DNA from: 0-14-3-00-62-12 sp034440555
GTDB lineage: Bacteria; Pseudomonadota; Gammaproteobacteria; Xanthomonadales; Ahniellaceae
NCBI GenBank assembly: GCA_034440555.1
Contig: JAWXCG010000119.1
Span: 49,954 to 113,953 of the forward strand
DNA length: 64,000 bases
Reading direction: 5' to 3'
The position numbers and the translations under genes are program-made. Below, piece by piece: positions 44,682 through 52,937 of the stretch (positions within the stretch are counted from its first letter, which is position 1; each line of letters starts with the position of its first letter). Below the pieces are notes generated by a model. That model had not been told where the DNA came from, ran no database searches, and was given only the letters and a program-made list of their open reading frames with translations.

Positions 44682-45629
44682 GTGACTAAATCCCCCGAAA
44701 CAGTGCCCTGCGTGCGAATCGTGCCGATCGATGCCGAACGCGTCGGTCAACGCATTGACAATTTCTTGTTTGGCTTGCTTAAGGGGGTGCCCAAGTCGCA
44801 TGTTTACCGACTGCTGCGTTCTGGCCAGGTACGTATCAATGGCAAGCGCGCAAAGCCGGAAAGCCGCTTGGCAGAAGGCGATCAGGTGCGTGTGCCACCG
44901 GTGCGGGTGGCCGAACCGCGCGATCCGGGCGTCGCTCCTACGGGCATGCTCAATCGCATTGACAGTTGGATAATCTTCGAAGACCGAGGCTTTTTGGTGA
45001 TCAACAAGCCGAGTGGAGTCGCCACTCATGGCGGCAGTGGTGTCAATTTCGGGGCAATCGAATTGATGCGGCAGTGGCGCCCGGACCAGCCGATGGAACT
45101 CGTGCACCGCCTGGATCGGGATACAAGTGGCGTGTTGGTGCTGGCCAAGAAGCGCTCGGCACTCACTGGATTGCAACAATTGATTCGCGAAGGACGAACC
45201 GACAAGCGCTATCTGGCATTGCTCAGCGGCGTACTGACGCGTGGCAAAGTTGACGTCAATGCTCCGCTCGCAAAAAACCTGATGCAAGGTGGTGAGCGCA
45301 TGGTGCGGGTTGATCCCGAAGGCAAGCCGTCGCGCAGCGTATTTCGGGTAATTGAAAAATTTGCAGATGCCACGCTCTGCGAAGTTGAGCTCGATACAGG
45401 TCGTACGCACCAGATCCGTGTGCATGCGGCGCATATCGGGCACCCTTTGCTGGGTGATGACAAATACGGCATTCCCCAAGCCAATCGCATCGCGCGGCAA
45501 ATCGGATTGAAGCGGCTCTTTCTGCACGCAGCCCAGTTCAGTTTCGAACTGGAGGGCGTCGACGAACCCTACATTTTTCATGCGCCGTTGGCGCCAGAAC
45601 TTGTCGATTATCTCGACCGGTTGCGCTGA
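44682..45629 (+). CDS. rluC: 23S rRNA pseudouridine synthase RluC
   Basis: A 315-residue enzyme making pseudouridines 955, 2504 and 2580 of 23S rRNA. N-terminal S4 domain (about 20-80; RIDNFLFGLLKGVPKSHVYRLLRSGQVRINGKR in parts), then the RluA-type catalytic motif VHRLDRDTSGVLVLAKK with catalytic Asp in RLDRDT, and VELDTGRTHQIRVHAAHIGHPLLGD in parts. GTG 44682 gives the usual RluC length; an upstream TTG at 44646 is less likely. Divergent from rne, as in E. coli. Confidence 0.93.
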   Translation: MTKSPETVPCVRIVPIDAERVGQRIDNFLFGLLKGVPKSHVYRLLRSGQVRINGKRAKPESRLAEGDQVRVPPVRVAEPRDPGVAPTGMLNRIDSWIIFEDRGFLVINKPSGVATHGGSGVNFGAIELMRQWRPDQPMELVHRLDRDTSGVLVLAKKRSALTGLQQLIREGRTDKRYLALLSGVLTRGKVDVNAPLAKNLMQGGERMVRVDPEGKPSRSVFRVIEKFADATLCEVELDTGRTHQIRVHAAHIGHPLLGDDKYGIPQANRIARQIGLKRLFLHAAQFSFELEGVDEPYIFHAPLAPELVDYLDRLR

Positions 45630-45640
45630 ACCACAGCGGC

Positions 45641-45671
45641 GATCAGGTCCAGGTCACACTGGGACCTGATC
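45641..45671. terminator. Shared hairpin between rluC and the beta-helix gene
   Basis: Perfect 10-bp inverted repeat GATCAGGTCC / GGACCTGATC with an 11-base loop, 11 bases after the rluC stop and 40 before the opposing gene's stop. No strong T-run, so a two-way 3' end element of moderate strength. Confidence 0.5.
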
Positions 45672-45711
45672 TGTTGGCGGACGCGAGTGAGCAGAGCCCG
45701 TCAGGCAATCG

Positions 45712-47280
45712 CTACTCGAATCCGCTGGCGAACATGGATGCTTCAGCGCCGAACTCGAACGCGCCGCGATCGGGGGTACCCACGCGACTGAATCCGCGTT
45801 GATCGAAGCTGGAAACGGTCTCATTTGAAACGCCGCCGTTTCTCGCCAAGCTGCTGGAAGAGATTGCTATGGTGCTGGTGATACCGCCATTGTCTGCCAA
45901 TGCGGCGAGCAGTGGATCGGCGAACACCACGGATGCAGTCGCGGGTATTTCATTGCCGCCGCCCATTGGGCGAATTTGCGGCCACTGCTGGTTGCCGCCC
46001 CCGTCAAACTGCGCTGGATTGTTGATTCCCCAGCTGACGAAACGATTTCCGCCGCTGTTGTTTGCCAGGATTACATTGGTCAGGCGCAGTTGATTGGGCG
46101 TGCCAATCGAGATGCCGCCGGCGAATGCGGCGGTCGCAACGTTTCCGGCGATGGTGGTGTTGATGATGTCGATTGCGGCGGAATTGCTCAGCGCCATCGC
46201 CCCGCCAAGGCCATTGCGGGCGATGTTGCCGCTGAAGGTGCTATTGCGAATCCATCCCGGAGCATTGCCGGCGATGAACAGTCCGCCGAAGCCGTTGGCT
46301 TCGTTGTTGGCGAAGGTTGAGCGCTCGATTGCCCAGGGGCCGTCCTGGATGTAGGCACCACCGCTGTGCTGACTGGCCGAGAGCTGACGATTACCTTGAA
46401 AGAGTGTGTCCTCAAATCGAGTACGGCTGGTCTGGTCGTACATCACACTGAAGAAGCCGGCGCCGTAGGCGTTTGAAGTGTTGTCGAAAAATCGGGTTCG
46501 ACATATATCCACGCTACGATCTGCGCCATCAACGCCCAGCGCTCCCGCGTTGCCGCCATTGCCTGGATTGCCACCAGTGCCGACGGCCTGGTTCGTCAAG
46601 AACTGTGAGTCGATGATGTTGACGTGCAATGATCCAAGCGAATAGACAGCGCCACCATTGCTGCCGCGATTGTTCTCGAAGATGCAATTTCCGATGTCGA
46701 GTCGGTCCAGCAGCTCGCCGTAAAACGCGCCGCCGCCGTCGTCCTGGGGTGTGGCGTCCAGCAGCGCGGCGTTGTTGGAGAACCTGCAATTGACCAGCTT
46801 CAGACTGACTTTGTGTGGAAACTCGAAATCGTGCTCTTTGTAGATCGCCGCCCCGCGCCCGTCGCTGACCTGGGCATTGGCCAGGTTGATGTTTTGCAAG
46901 GTAACGCGGAACAGCGGCGCATTCGGCGCCGGGTCGGGATTGACGATACTCATGATGCGCCGCGTGTTGCCACCGGAAAGCGTGACCACGCCGGCGCCAT
47001 CCAGGACGCTGGCGCGACTCGCGACCAAGGTCGAGGTGAGTGCGATCGTGGTCGGCGCAACGCCAACATTGAAACGTATGGTCCCGCCTGCGTTGAGTGC
47101 GTTCTGGATATCAGCCGTGGTGACACTGCCGACACTGCCATTGCCCAATAGCACCGCGCCAGCGATTGGCTCGACGCTCACCGGATCGCAGAAACTCTGC
47201 GCGTTGGCATCAGCGCCGAACAGCGACAGCATCGCAGCGCAGACGCCGACAAAGCGATTGGGATTTGGCGAGTTCGTCAT
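45712..47280 (-). CDS. Exported right-handed beta-helix protein with FASGFE C-terminus
   Basis: A 522-residue secreted protein. ATG 47280 gives a signal peptide (FVGVCAAMLSLFGADANAQS); the upstream open frame overlaps nothing sensible. The body is a parallel beta-helix of ~25-residue rungs with polymorphic outer-membrane/choice-of-anchor style repeats: NCRFSNNAALLD, NCIFENNRGSNGGAVYS, TRFFDNTSNAYGAGFFS, STFANNEANGFGGLFI, NTTIAGNVATAAFAGGI. It ends DRGAFEFG then MFASGFE, a tail I recall on many exported Lysobacterales proteins. Cell-surface or secreted; ligand or substrate unknown. Confidence 0.8.
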   Translation of the reverse strand: MTNSPNPNRFVGVCAAMLSLFGADANAQSFCDPVSVEPIAGAVLLGNGSVGSVTTADIQNALNAGGTIRFNVGVAPTTIALTSTLVASRASVLDGAGVVTLSGGNTRRIMSIVNPDPAPNAPLFRVTLQNINLANAQVSDGRGAAIYKEHDFEFPHKVSLKLVNCRFSNNAALLDATPQDDGGGAFYGELLDRLDIGNCIFENNRGSNGGAVYSLGSLHVNIIDSQFLTNQAVGTGGNPGNGGNAGALGVDGADRSVDICRTRFFDNTSNAYGAGFFSVMYDQTSRTRFEDTLFQGNRQLSASQHSGGAYIQDGPWAIERSTFANNEANGFGGLFIAGNAPGWIRNSTFSGNIARNGLGGAMALSNSAAIDIINTTIAGNVATAAFAGGISIGTPNQLRLTNVILANNSGGNRFVSWGINNPAQFDGGGNQQWPQIRPMGGGNEIPATASVVFADPLLAALADNGGITSTIAISSSSLARNGGVSNETVSSFDQRGFSRVGTPDRGAFEFGAEASMFASGFE

Positions 47281-47377
47281 GCCGACTAGCGTGATGCAAA
47301 CGCCACGATCTGTCATGCGATGCAGTTCACCAACTCCGCGCTGCGCTTTCTGGACGGTACCGACTCGCGCATGCAGG

Positions 47378-48607
47378 TCAGGGATGTGCTGCCATCTTCC
47401 CGGTATTGATACCAATCGCAATCCAGACCCCGATAGAGGTGCCAAAACTGGTCAGAAAGAACACCAGAAACACCCGCGTCACCGAGTTGCGCCACCAACC
47501 ACGCCAATGCATCACATCGTCGCGCAGTTGTGCAAAATCCTCGACCTTGGGTTTGCGCACCCAAGCCTCCACCGCGCCACTGACCATGCCGGAGGCAAGG
47601 GCAGGGTGCAGTGGGGTAAGCGGAGACGAGACCGCGGCGGCGAGGATCGACAGCGGGTGTGCCGCGGCGGCAAGGGCACCGAGGGCCCCCATGCTCGCGG
47701 TGATGACGGTCCAGTTGATCAGCAGATCGAGCCCGAGCCGCTCGCTGCGAGAAAAACCCCAAGCAAAACCGCCCAGCACGAGGACGATCAAGGCATAGCC
47801 AAGCCATTTCCCGACGTTGGAGGACTTGGGTTCGCTGATGACCTCGAGCAGCAGTTCGGCAGGTTGCTGCTGGTCCGAATTGAGGTGGCGTTCGATGCCT
47901 TCGAGATGGCCCGCCCCGAGGACAGCCAACACTTTGCGCGGCGCGATCGTTGAAGCCTCCTGACGCAGACGGGCTGCCATGAATTGATCGCGTTCGGCGA
48001 TCAGGCTGCGGTACAAGGGCGCGCTCTGGCGAGCGAATTCGGCGAAAGTGCTTTGCAGCATGTCGCCCTGCTTTAGCTTCTCGATGTCCTCCTCCGATAT
48101 TTCGTCAGAAGAAACCATGCTGCCAATCATGCCAGCGGTCAGTGTCGTCTTGTCCCAGAAGCCCAGTGCGGAGCGCGCGCGCCGCAAGGTCAGACCGACG
48201 TCGCGATCGATTAACCAGCACGGAAGCTGCCGCGCATCGGCCTCGTCCATAGCGGCCCGCATCTCGGCGCCGGGCTCGATGCCGAATTGTTCGGCGAGGC
48301 GGCGTTGAAATGCGCCCAGTGCCAATCCCGCGGCAATCACTCCGACCTTGCCCTCACGAATCACATTGAACAGATCCAGTCTGGCTATGGCGTCGGGCTC
48401 GCGCATGGCGCGGGCGCGGTGATCGCAAAGCTCCACCGCGATCGCATCAAACGATTCGGCGGCAATCATTTCGCGCACTGCTTCGGCGCTGCGGCGCGAA
48501 ACATGCGCGGTGCCAAGCAGTACGTATTCGGTTCCGTCGCGGTGCACGCGTCGTACCGGCTGATCGTGCATCGCTTCGGCCTCGGGGAGTGTGTTTTCTG
48601 AGGTCAT
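47378..48607 (-). CDS. TraB/GumN-superfamily membrane protein
   Basis: A 409-residue protein of the TraB (pheromone-shutdown) family. N-terminal domain carries YVLLGTAHVSRRSAEAV, the ELCDHRARAM motif, and GAGHLEGI, the GX2H pattern of the Tiki/TraB metalloprotease-like fold. The C-terminal ~140 residues hold four or so transmembrane helices (WLGYALIVLVLGGFAWGF, LINWTVITASMGALGALAAAA, VFLVFFLTSFGTSIGVWIAIG). Its bacterial role is not established. It diverges in no operon I can define; the beta-helix gene lies 97 bases downstream. Confidence 0.85.
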   Translation of the reverse strand: MTSENTLPEAEAMHDQPVRRVHRDGTEYVLLGTAHVSRRSAEAVREMIAAESFDAIAVELCDHRARAMREPDAIARLDLFNVIREGKVGVIAAGLALGAFQRRLAEQFGIEPGAEMRAAMDEADARQLPCWLIDRDVGLTLRRARSALGFWDKTTLTAGMIGSMVSSDEISEEDIEKLKQGDMLQSTFAEFARQSAPLYRSLIAERDQFMAARLRQEASTIAPRKVLAVLGAGHLEGIERHLNSDQQQPAELLLEVISEPKSSNVGKWLGYALIVLVLGGFAWGFSRSERLGLDLLINWTVITASMGALGALAAAAHPLSILAAAVSSPLTPLHPALASGMVSGAVEAWVRKPKVEDFAQLRDDVMHWRGWWRNSVTRVFLVFFLTSFGTSIGVWIAIGINTGKMAAHP

Positions 48608-48664
48608 GGGGGCTGGATCGTTTAGAGCTGCATATTGTGGCAGTGTTGATGGCGAAGCGAATGA

Positions 48665-49573
48665 TCAGTCGCGATAGCGTTTGAGCAGATCGTCGTAGGC
48701 ATCGATTCGGCGATCGCGCAAAAAGGGCCAAATTCGGCGAACACTCTCGCTGCGCTGCAGGTTGATCTCGGCTAACAGCAACGTGGCCTGATCAGTGCCA
48801 GCTTCGGCAATCAATTCGCCCTGCGGGCCGGCAACGAAACTACTGCCCCAAAACTGTATGCCGGCGCCATCGGTTTGTGGACTGGCTTCAAAACCGACCC
48901 GGTTGCACGAAAGCACCGGTAAACCGTTGGCCACTGCATGCGCACGTTGCGAAAGTACCCATGCTTGGCGTTGCCGATCCTTTTCTTGCTGATCATCGCG
49001 CGGGTCCCACCCGATTGCGGTCGGATACAGCAGCAGTTCGGCGCCGGCCAACGCCATCAGGCGCGCGGCTTCCGGATACCACTGGTCCCAGCAAACCAGC
49101 ACTCCAAGTCGCCCGATTGATGTCTGGATCGGTTGAAAACCGAGATCGCCGGGAGTGAAGTAAAACTTTTCCAGAAATCCCGGATCGTCCGGAATGTGCA
49201 TCTTGCGATACTTGCCAGCGAGGCTTCCATCGCGATCGAAGACCACAGCGGTGTTGTGATAGAGACCTGCGGCGCGGCGCTCGAACAACGACGCGACCAG
49301 TACCAGCTCCAACTCACGCGCCAACTGCGACAGCCGCTCCGTGCTGGGACCGGGGATCGGCTCGGCACGATCAAACTCGTCAACTGATTCGTGCTGACAG
49401 AAATAGGGGCCGTTGTGCAGCTCCTGCAGCAGCACCAGGTGTGCGCCGCTGCGTGCGGCTTCGCGCAAACGATGCTCGATCTGGTCGAGGTTTTGTGCAG
49501 GCGATCCGTGGTTGCGTTCCTGTACCAAGGCGACTGGAAGCAGCCTGGAGACCGAATTTTTCGCCTTGCTCAT
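48665..49573 (-). CDS. aguB: N-carbamoylputrescine amidase
   Basis: A 302-residue nitrilase-superfamily hydrolase turning N-carbamoylputrescine into putrescine. Triad: Glu in LLQELHNGPYFCQ, Lys in YRKMHIPDDPGF, Cys in VCWDQWYPEAARLMALAGA. TAIGWDPRD and CNRVGFE fit AguB. It follows aguA by 6 bases on the same strand, so the pair carries out the agmatine route to putrescine. Confidence 0.95.
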   Translation of the reverse strand: MSKAKNSVSRLLPVALVQERNHGSPAQNLDQIEHRLREAARSGAHLVLLQELHNGPYFCQHESVDEFDRAEPIPGPSTERLSQLARELELVLVASLFERRAAGLYHNTAVVFDRDGSLAGKYRKMHIPDDPGFLEKFYFTPGDLGFQPIQTSIGRLGVLVCWDQWYPEAARLMALAGAELLLYPTAIGWDPRDDQQEKDRQRQAWVLSQRAHAVANGLPVLSCNRVGFEASPQTDGAGIQFWGSSFVAGPQGELIAEAGTDQATLLLAEINLQRSESVRRIWPFLRDRRIDAYDDLLKRYRD

Positions 49574-49579
49574 TTCGCG

Positions 49580-50644
49580 CTACTCATTCATGACTCCAAG
49601 CGGCAGTTGCATGGTGACGCAATGCAGACTGCCGTTTTGCTCAATCAATGCGCGGCAGGGTACAGCAACCACTTCGCGATCCAGAAATGCCATGCGCAAA
49701 ACCTGCGCTGCTGCAACATCGGTCGGGACGCCATAGGCAGGCATCAGCACCGCGCCATTGATGATCAGGAAATTAGCGTAACTCGCGGCCAGTCGCCGTC
49801 CGTTTGAAGCAACAATGGGTTTGGCCCAGGGTAGCTCAAACAGGCGATAGGGCTTTTCATCCCGGGTACGCATGGCTTTGAGTTCATCGCGCATACTGCT
49901 GAGCGACGCGTAGTGTGTGTCGTCTGGGTCGTCGCAGCCCTGGAACACGATTGCATCCACTGCGGCAAAACGCGCCAGCGTGTCGATATGCGCGTCGGTA
50001 TCGTCGCCTTGCAACTCGCCGTGTTCGAGCATCAACACTCGATCTGCATGCAGCATCCTGGCCAGCGCTTGTCGCAGATCGTCACGACTCAACCCGGGGT
50101 GGCGTTGGTGCAGGCAATGAAACGTGGTCAGCAAGCTGCCTGCGCCGTCGCCATCAATGGCGCCACCCTCAAGGGCAAAGTCCCAGGGTTGCAGCTGCGC
50201 GTTGCGAAACTTGCCCGCGCCGAACAAGGCGCTCACCAGAAGATCGTCGCGCGATGCCGAGAATTTTCCGCCCCAGCCGGTGAAACGAAAATCATTGAGC
50301 AGGAAGTCACCATTACCCGGCGGATTTTCGACAGCGCAAGTCAGCGTGATCGGACCTGAATCACGCAGCCAGGTATCGTCGTAGGCCGCGTGCACAATGC
50401 CGAGCCGGGTCGGACAATTCGGATCAGTTTGCAGACGAAGCCGCACCTCAGCCGCAGTGGCAGCATCTGGAACGATCAACAGCGCGCGTTGGAATCGGCA
50501 GATCGCGCCGATGAGGGCGACATAGCTGGCCTGCACATCGGCGAGATTGTCTACCCAATCAGTTTCCGCGTGGGGCCACGCGAGCAATATCGCGTCCTGC
50601 GCTTCCCATTCCGCCGGCCAGCGCCAGCGGATCGCTGCTGTCAA
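49580..50644 (-). CDS. aguA: Agmatine deiminase
   Basis: A 354-residue guanidino-modifying enzyme converting agmatine to N-carbamoylputrescine and ammonia. Conserved segments: MWPAEWEAQ-like RWPAEWEAQDAILLAWPH, YDDTWLRDSGP, the metal-free active site GDDTDAHIDTLARF, and catalytic Cys in NGSLHCVTMQLP near the C-terminus. The only sensible start is TTG 50644, overlapping the preceding stop as TTGA, so it depends on coupled translation. aguB follows. Confidence 0.94.
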   Translation of the reverse strand: MTAAIRWRWPAEWEAQDAILLAWPHAETDWVDNLADVQASYVALIGAICRFQRALLIVPDAATAAEVRLRLQTDPNCPTRLGIVHAAYDDTWLRDSGPITLTCAVENPPGNGDFLLNDFRFTGWGGKFSASRDDLLVSALFGAGKFRNAQLQPWDFALEGGAIDGDGAGSLLTTFHCLHQRHPGLSRDDLRQALARMLHADRVLMLEHGELQGDDTDAHIDTLARFAAVDAIVFQGCDDPDDTHYASLSSMRDELKAMRTRDEKPYRLFELPWAKPIVASNGRRLAASYANFLIINGAVLMPAYGVPTDVAAAQVLRMAFLDREVVAVPCRALIEQNGSLHCVTMQLPLGVMNE

Positions 50645-50955
50645 TTCACTGGCCTTGGGCCGGTCTCATCCGCATGTGCCTTGTTCACCACTGTGGTGAT
50701 CACATGCGAATGTTCGAAGTAGACAGAAAAGTTCTCATAGACCCAGCGCGTGATCGGCGGATCTCCCACCGGACCAACACGGTGCAGCGGCGGGCCGTAA
50801 GCGGATTCGACTGTGCTCATCAGTGCGCCGCGCGCCGGATGGGGCGTTGTTTCGCCGGCCTCATGCCGATCGATCAGCAAGGTGTCGGCATAGGCGCCAA
50901 CCGCAACGAGTCCCAGCACTGCGACGAGAGTGGCTGAACGAATATAGGTGCGCAT
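50641..50955 (-). CDS. Small exported protein of unknown function
   Basis: A 104-residue protein from ATG 50955 (GGAGG seven bases upstream; the longer frame adds seven residues). Signal peptide SATLVAVLGLVAVGAYADT, then a small mature domain including HPARGALMSTVESAYGPPLHRVGPVGDPPITRW (read in parts) and an aromatic YENFSVYFEHSHVITTVV. The RGxxMxxVExxYGxP pattern recalls small periplasmic proteins found in gammaproteobacteria. Overlaps aguA by four bases. No function can be stated. Confidence 0.7.
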   Translation of the reverse strand: MRTYIRSATLVAVLGLVAVGAYADTLLIDRHEAGETTPHPARGALMSTVESAYGPPLHRVGPVGDPPITRWVYENFSVYFEHSHVITTVVNKAHADETGPRPVN

Positions 50956-51160
50956 ATTGGCCTCCAGGAGCTGCATGCCCCGCGAGTCTACATTTGTAGC
51001 AAAATTGGGGCGAGAGTTCTATGACCGCCGTCAACACTTGGTCACCGCAACACCGGTTGCGCCATCGGATTGCCGCCTTGCGCTTCAATCGGGTCTTTCC
51101 GCGGGCGGCGCATGGATGTATCAGCGTCGCCGGTCACTGTTGAGGGGGGCATCAGAAACG

Positions 51161-51180
51161 AAAAAACCGGCTTGCGCCGG
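51161..51180 (-). terminator. Intrinsic terminator after rpmJ
   Basis: On the minus strand CCGGC GCAA GCCGG followed by six Ts (51166-51161), 32 bases beyond the rpmJ stop. The GCAA tetraloop and T-run make a good terminator. Confidence 0.8.
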
Positions 51181-51211
51181 CTTTATTCGGGCAATCTGTG
51201 CCGAACGCGAC

Positions 51212-51337
51212 TTAGCGCTGACGCGCCTTGAAACGCGGATTGGACTTGCAGATTACGAACACTTTGCCACGACGACGTACGATTTTGCAGTCACGGTGGC
51301 GTGTTTTGGCAGATTTCAACGAGGACAGGACTTTCAT
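51212..51337 (-). CDS. rpmJ: 50S ribosomal protein L36 (C-minus type)
   Basis: A 41-residue protein: MKVLSSLKSAKTRHRDCK at the start and VRRRGKVFVICKSNPRFKARQR at the end. This is the longer, YkgO-like form of L36 that lacks the full CCHC zinc ribbon: only two Cys remain (C17 and C31), and the third Cys and His of the zinc-binding form are absent. It stands alone with its own terminator, outside the spc operon where L36 is usual, so it is a monocistronic ribosomal gene. A stand-alone copy often replaces the zinc form under zinc limitation, but I cannot tell whether another rpmJ exists. Confidence 0.93.
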   Translation of the reverse strand: MKVLSSLKSAKTRHRDCKIVRRRGKVFVICKSNPRFKARQR

Positions 51338-51447
51338 GGCGGTTCCGGTTTTGGTAGTTATGCGGAAAGCCGGCGATTGTAGCCATGTCTCTGCATAGGT
51401 GCAAGCTGTGCGAGGTGATGGTTTGCCGTGGACCACGTGCTGGCGTT

Positions 51448-51509
51448 GGTTGCGCTCTGTCGCGCAACCGTGCGCCACACCGCGGTGTGTGTGTCGTCTC
51501 TGCTAAATT
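51448..51509 (+). promoter_or_regulatory. hisS promoter region with two inverted repeats
   Basis: Inverted repeat GGTTGCGC/GCGCAACC with a 6-base spacer (51448-51469), then a perfect 14-bp palindrome CACACCGCGGTGTG (51476-51489), then TGCTAAAT at 51501-51508, a fair extended -10 element, 31 bases before the hisS ATG. No clear -35. The palindrome would fall in the spacer region, a good operator position. Confidence 0.4.
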
Positions 51510-51539
51510 GCCGGCCCAGTTTACTTACGAAGACCGCAA

Positions 51540-52937
51540 ATGAGTTCAGCCAAAGCCCGCACCATGCCCGGCGTGATGGAGCTGCTGCCGCTCGATCAGA
51601 TCGCCTTCCAGGGCATGATGGATACGATTCGTCGCAACTTTGAGCGTTTCGGCTTTTTGCCGATTGAAACGCCGGCAATCGAATTCAGCAATGTGTTGTT
51701 GACCAAGTCCGGCGGCGAAACCGAGCGCCAAGTTTACTTTGTGCAGTCTACTGGCAGCCTGAAACAGGGCGACGAGCCCGATCTGGCTCTGCGTTTTGAC
51801 CTGACCGTGCCCCTGGCACGCTACGTCGCCGAGCACGAAGCCCATCTCACGTTTCCGTTTCGTCGCTACCAGATGCAGCGTGTATATCGCGGCGAGTCAG
51901 CGCAGCGCGGGCGATTTCGCGAATTCTATCAATGTGACATCGATGTGATCGGCAAAGACACTTTGTCGGTGCGATTCGATGCGGAGTTGCCCGCGGTCAT
52001 CTATGCGATTTTTCGCGAACTGAGGATTGGCCCGTTTTGCATCCAGATGAACAACCGCAACTTGATGCGCGGATTTTTTCATTCACTCGGGATCGACAGT
52101 GGTGAGCAGCAGATGCTGGTGCTGCGCGAAGTCGACAAATTGGACAAGCGCGGCGCAAGTCAGGTGCGTGACACTCTGACCGGCGCCGGGTTCGCGCTGG
52201 CGCCGGAGACTGTGGCCACCCTGCTCGCTTTTGTGGGTACGCGATCAACTGGCCACGACGACGCGATGCTCAAGCTGGATGCCATCGACTGCGCCAACGA
52301 ACTCATCGTAGCTGGAGTTGCGCAGTTGCGCGAAGTATTGAACCTTGTGCGCGCACTTGGCGTTCCAGACTCGCACTACGCACTCAATTTCTCGATCGCG
52401 CGTGGACTGGATTACTACACCGGCACCGTTTACGAAACCACGCTCAATGAACACCCGGAGATCGGCAGCATTTGTTCGGGTGGGCGTTACGAAAACCTGG
52501 CGAGTCATTACACCAAGTCCAAACTTCCAGGTGTCGGGATTTCCATTGGGGCGACGCGGCTTTTCTGGCAGCTGCAGCAGGCCGGATTGGTAACCAAGGG
52601 CCGCAGTCATGTGCAGGTTCTGGTGGCGCAGATGGATGAGGCCAATCTGCCGCAGTACCTGGAGCTGGGTACGCAGTTGCGCTTGGCTGGCATCAATACC
52701 GAAGTGCAGCTGGAGTCGAAAAAATTGGCACGACAATTTCAGTACGCCGATCGCGCCGGTATCCGGTTCGTGGCCGTCCTGGGCGCGGACGAAATCGCCA
52801 AAGGCACGGTCTCGGTCAAGGACATGCGCCGCCAGGAGCAATTCGAAGTGGCGCGTGCAGAGCTGATCAAGACGCTGCGTGTGGAAATTGAACAGGGCGA
52901 AGTGATGGACACATTGGAAGCTCAGGTCTCGCCATGA
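51540..52937 (+). CDS. hisS: Histidine-tRNA ligase
   Basis: A 465-residue class II aminoacyl-tRNA synthetase. Motif 2 QMQRVYRGESAQRGRFREFYQCDIDVIG (in parts), the histidine-specific ARGLDYYTGTVYE, and motif 3 GGRYENLASHYTKSKLPGVGISIGATRL are clear, with a C-terminal anticodon-binding domain (about 365-455). It carries full HisA/B-box specificity loops, so it is HisS and not the HisZ paralogue. It begins PGVMELLPLDQIAFQ, shorter than the E. coli start. It overlaps the ammonia-lyase gene by ATGA. Confidence 0.9.
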   Translation: MSSAKARTMPGVMELLPLDQIAFQGMMDTIRRNFERFGFLPIETPAIEFSNVLLTKSGGETERQVYFVQSTGSLKQGDEPDLALRFDLTVPLARYVAEHEAHLTFPFRRYQMQRVYRGESAQRGRFREFYQCDIDVIGKDTLSVRFDAELPAVIYAIFRELRIGPFCIQMNNRNLMRGFFHSLGIDSGEQQMLVLREVDKLDKRGASQVRDTLTGAGFALAPETVATLLAFVGTRSTGHDDAMLKLDAIDCANELIVAGVAQLREVLNLVRALGVPDSHYALNFSIARGLDYYTGTVYETTLNEHPEIGSICSGGRYENLASHYTKSKLPGVGISIGATRLFWQLQQAGLVTKGRSHVQVLVAQMDEANLPQYLELGTQLRLAGINTEVQLESKKLARQFQYADRAGIRFVAVLGADEIAKGTVSVKDMRRQEQFEVARAELIKTLRVEIEQGEVMDTLEAQVSP

